64,000 nucleotides of DNA from Adlercreutzia caecimuris B7 (GTDB taxonomy: Bacteria > Actinomycetota > Coriobacteriia > Coriobacteriales > Eggerthellaceae): positions 893,226-957,225 of the forward strand of contig NZ_KE159646.1 in assembly GCF_000403355.2 (NCBI RefSeq). The letters run 5' to 3'. Numbering within the stretch: the first letter of the stretch is position 1. The DNA is not shown here. Below are more notes on the stretch, generated by a model, which saw only the letters and a program-made list of their open reading frames with translations, was not told the DNA's origin and ran no database searches.

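Noticed and set aside
1-64000. tRNA, rRNA or tmRNA genes
   Set aside because: No T-loop-like consensus in a foldable context was noticed by eye in the intergenic regions; a covariance-model search was not possible.

Overview
The window is 64 kb of high-GC DNA whose gene content suggests an anaerobic actinobacterium of the Coriobacteriia, most likely family Eggerthellaceae (Eggerthella, Adlercreutzia, Gordonibacter and relatives). This rests on the H2-uptake hydrogenase with a b-type cytochrome, the GC-rich codon use, the style of the PD-(D/E)XK-like gene and the enormous LPXTG surface protein. The genus is not determined. Every gene except one (6165-7205) is on the minus strand.

Positions 1-4.3 kb: the 5' end of a YhgE/Pip membrane-protein gene, then a three-gene membrane-bound [NiFe]-hydrogenase operon (small subunit, large subunit, cytochrome b) that should pass electrons from H2 to the quinone pool. 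Positions 4.3-9.6 kb: pheA, then a gene-poor stretch made of GC-rich minisatellites, a dispersed motif around ATATGCATAGAT, a PD-(D/E)XK-like nuclease gene and an apparently intact IS3-family insertion sequence with a 3-bp target duplication. Positions 9.6-13.8 kb: a manganese exporter (mntP) under a yybP-ykoY Mn riboswitch with its own terminator, a MutY-type glycosylase lacking the iron-sulfur ligands, an AAA+-like protein without a Walker A motif, and a HAD phosphatase. Positions 14.0-19.3 kb: a heterodimeric ABC exporter, one half of which carries an in-frame 108-bp nested palindrome in its linker, and the AzlCD amino-acid exporter behind a nearly leaderless promoter.

Positions 19.67-64.0 kb: a single reading frame, open to the window edge, encoding at least 14,776 residues of a cell-wall-anchored protein. 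It has a long N-terminal region without obvious large repeats (about 51.1-64 kb), three divergent SdrD_B/Cna_B-like domains, a PASTA-like domain, and a four-domain higher-order repeat present six times. One copy of that repeat appears to have lost a domain by fusion. Two cysteine-rich clusters, three more B-like domains and an LPQTG sorting signal follow. A double hairpin terminator lies downstream. This gene fills 69% of the window and is its most striking content. The hydrogenase, Mn homeostasis and transport genes are ordinary housekeeping or respiratory functions and show no sign of forming one system with it.
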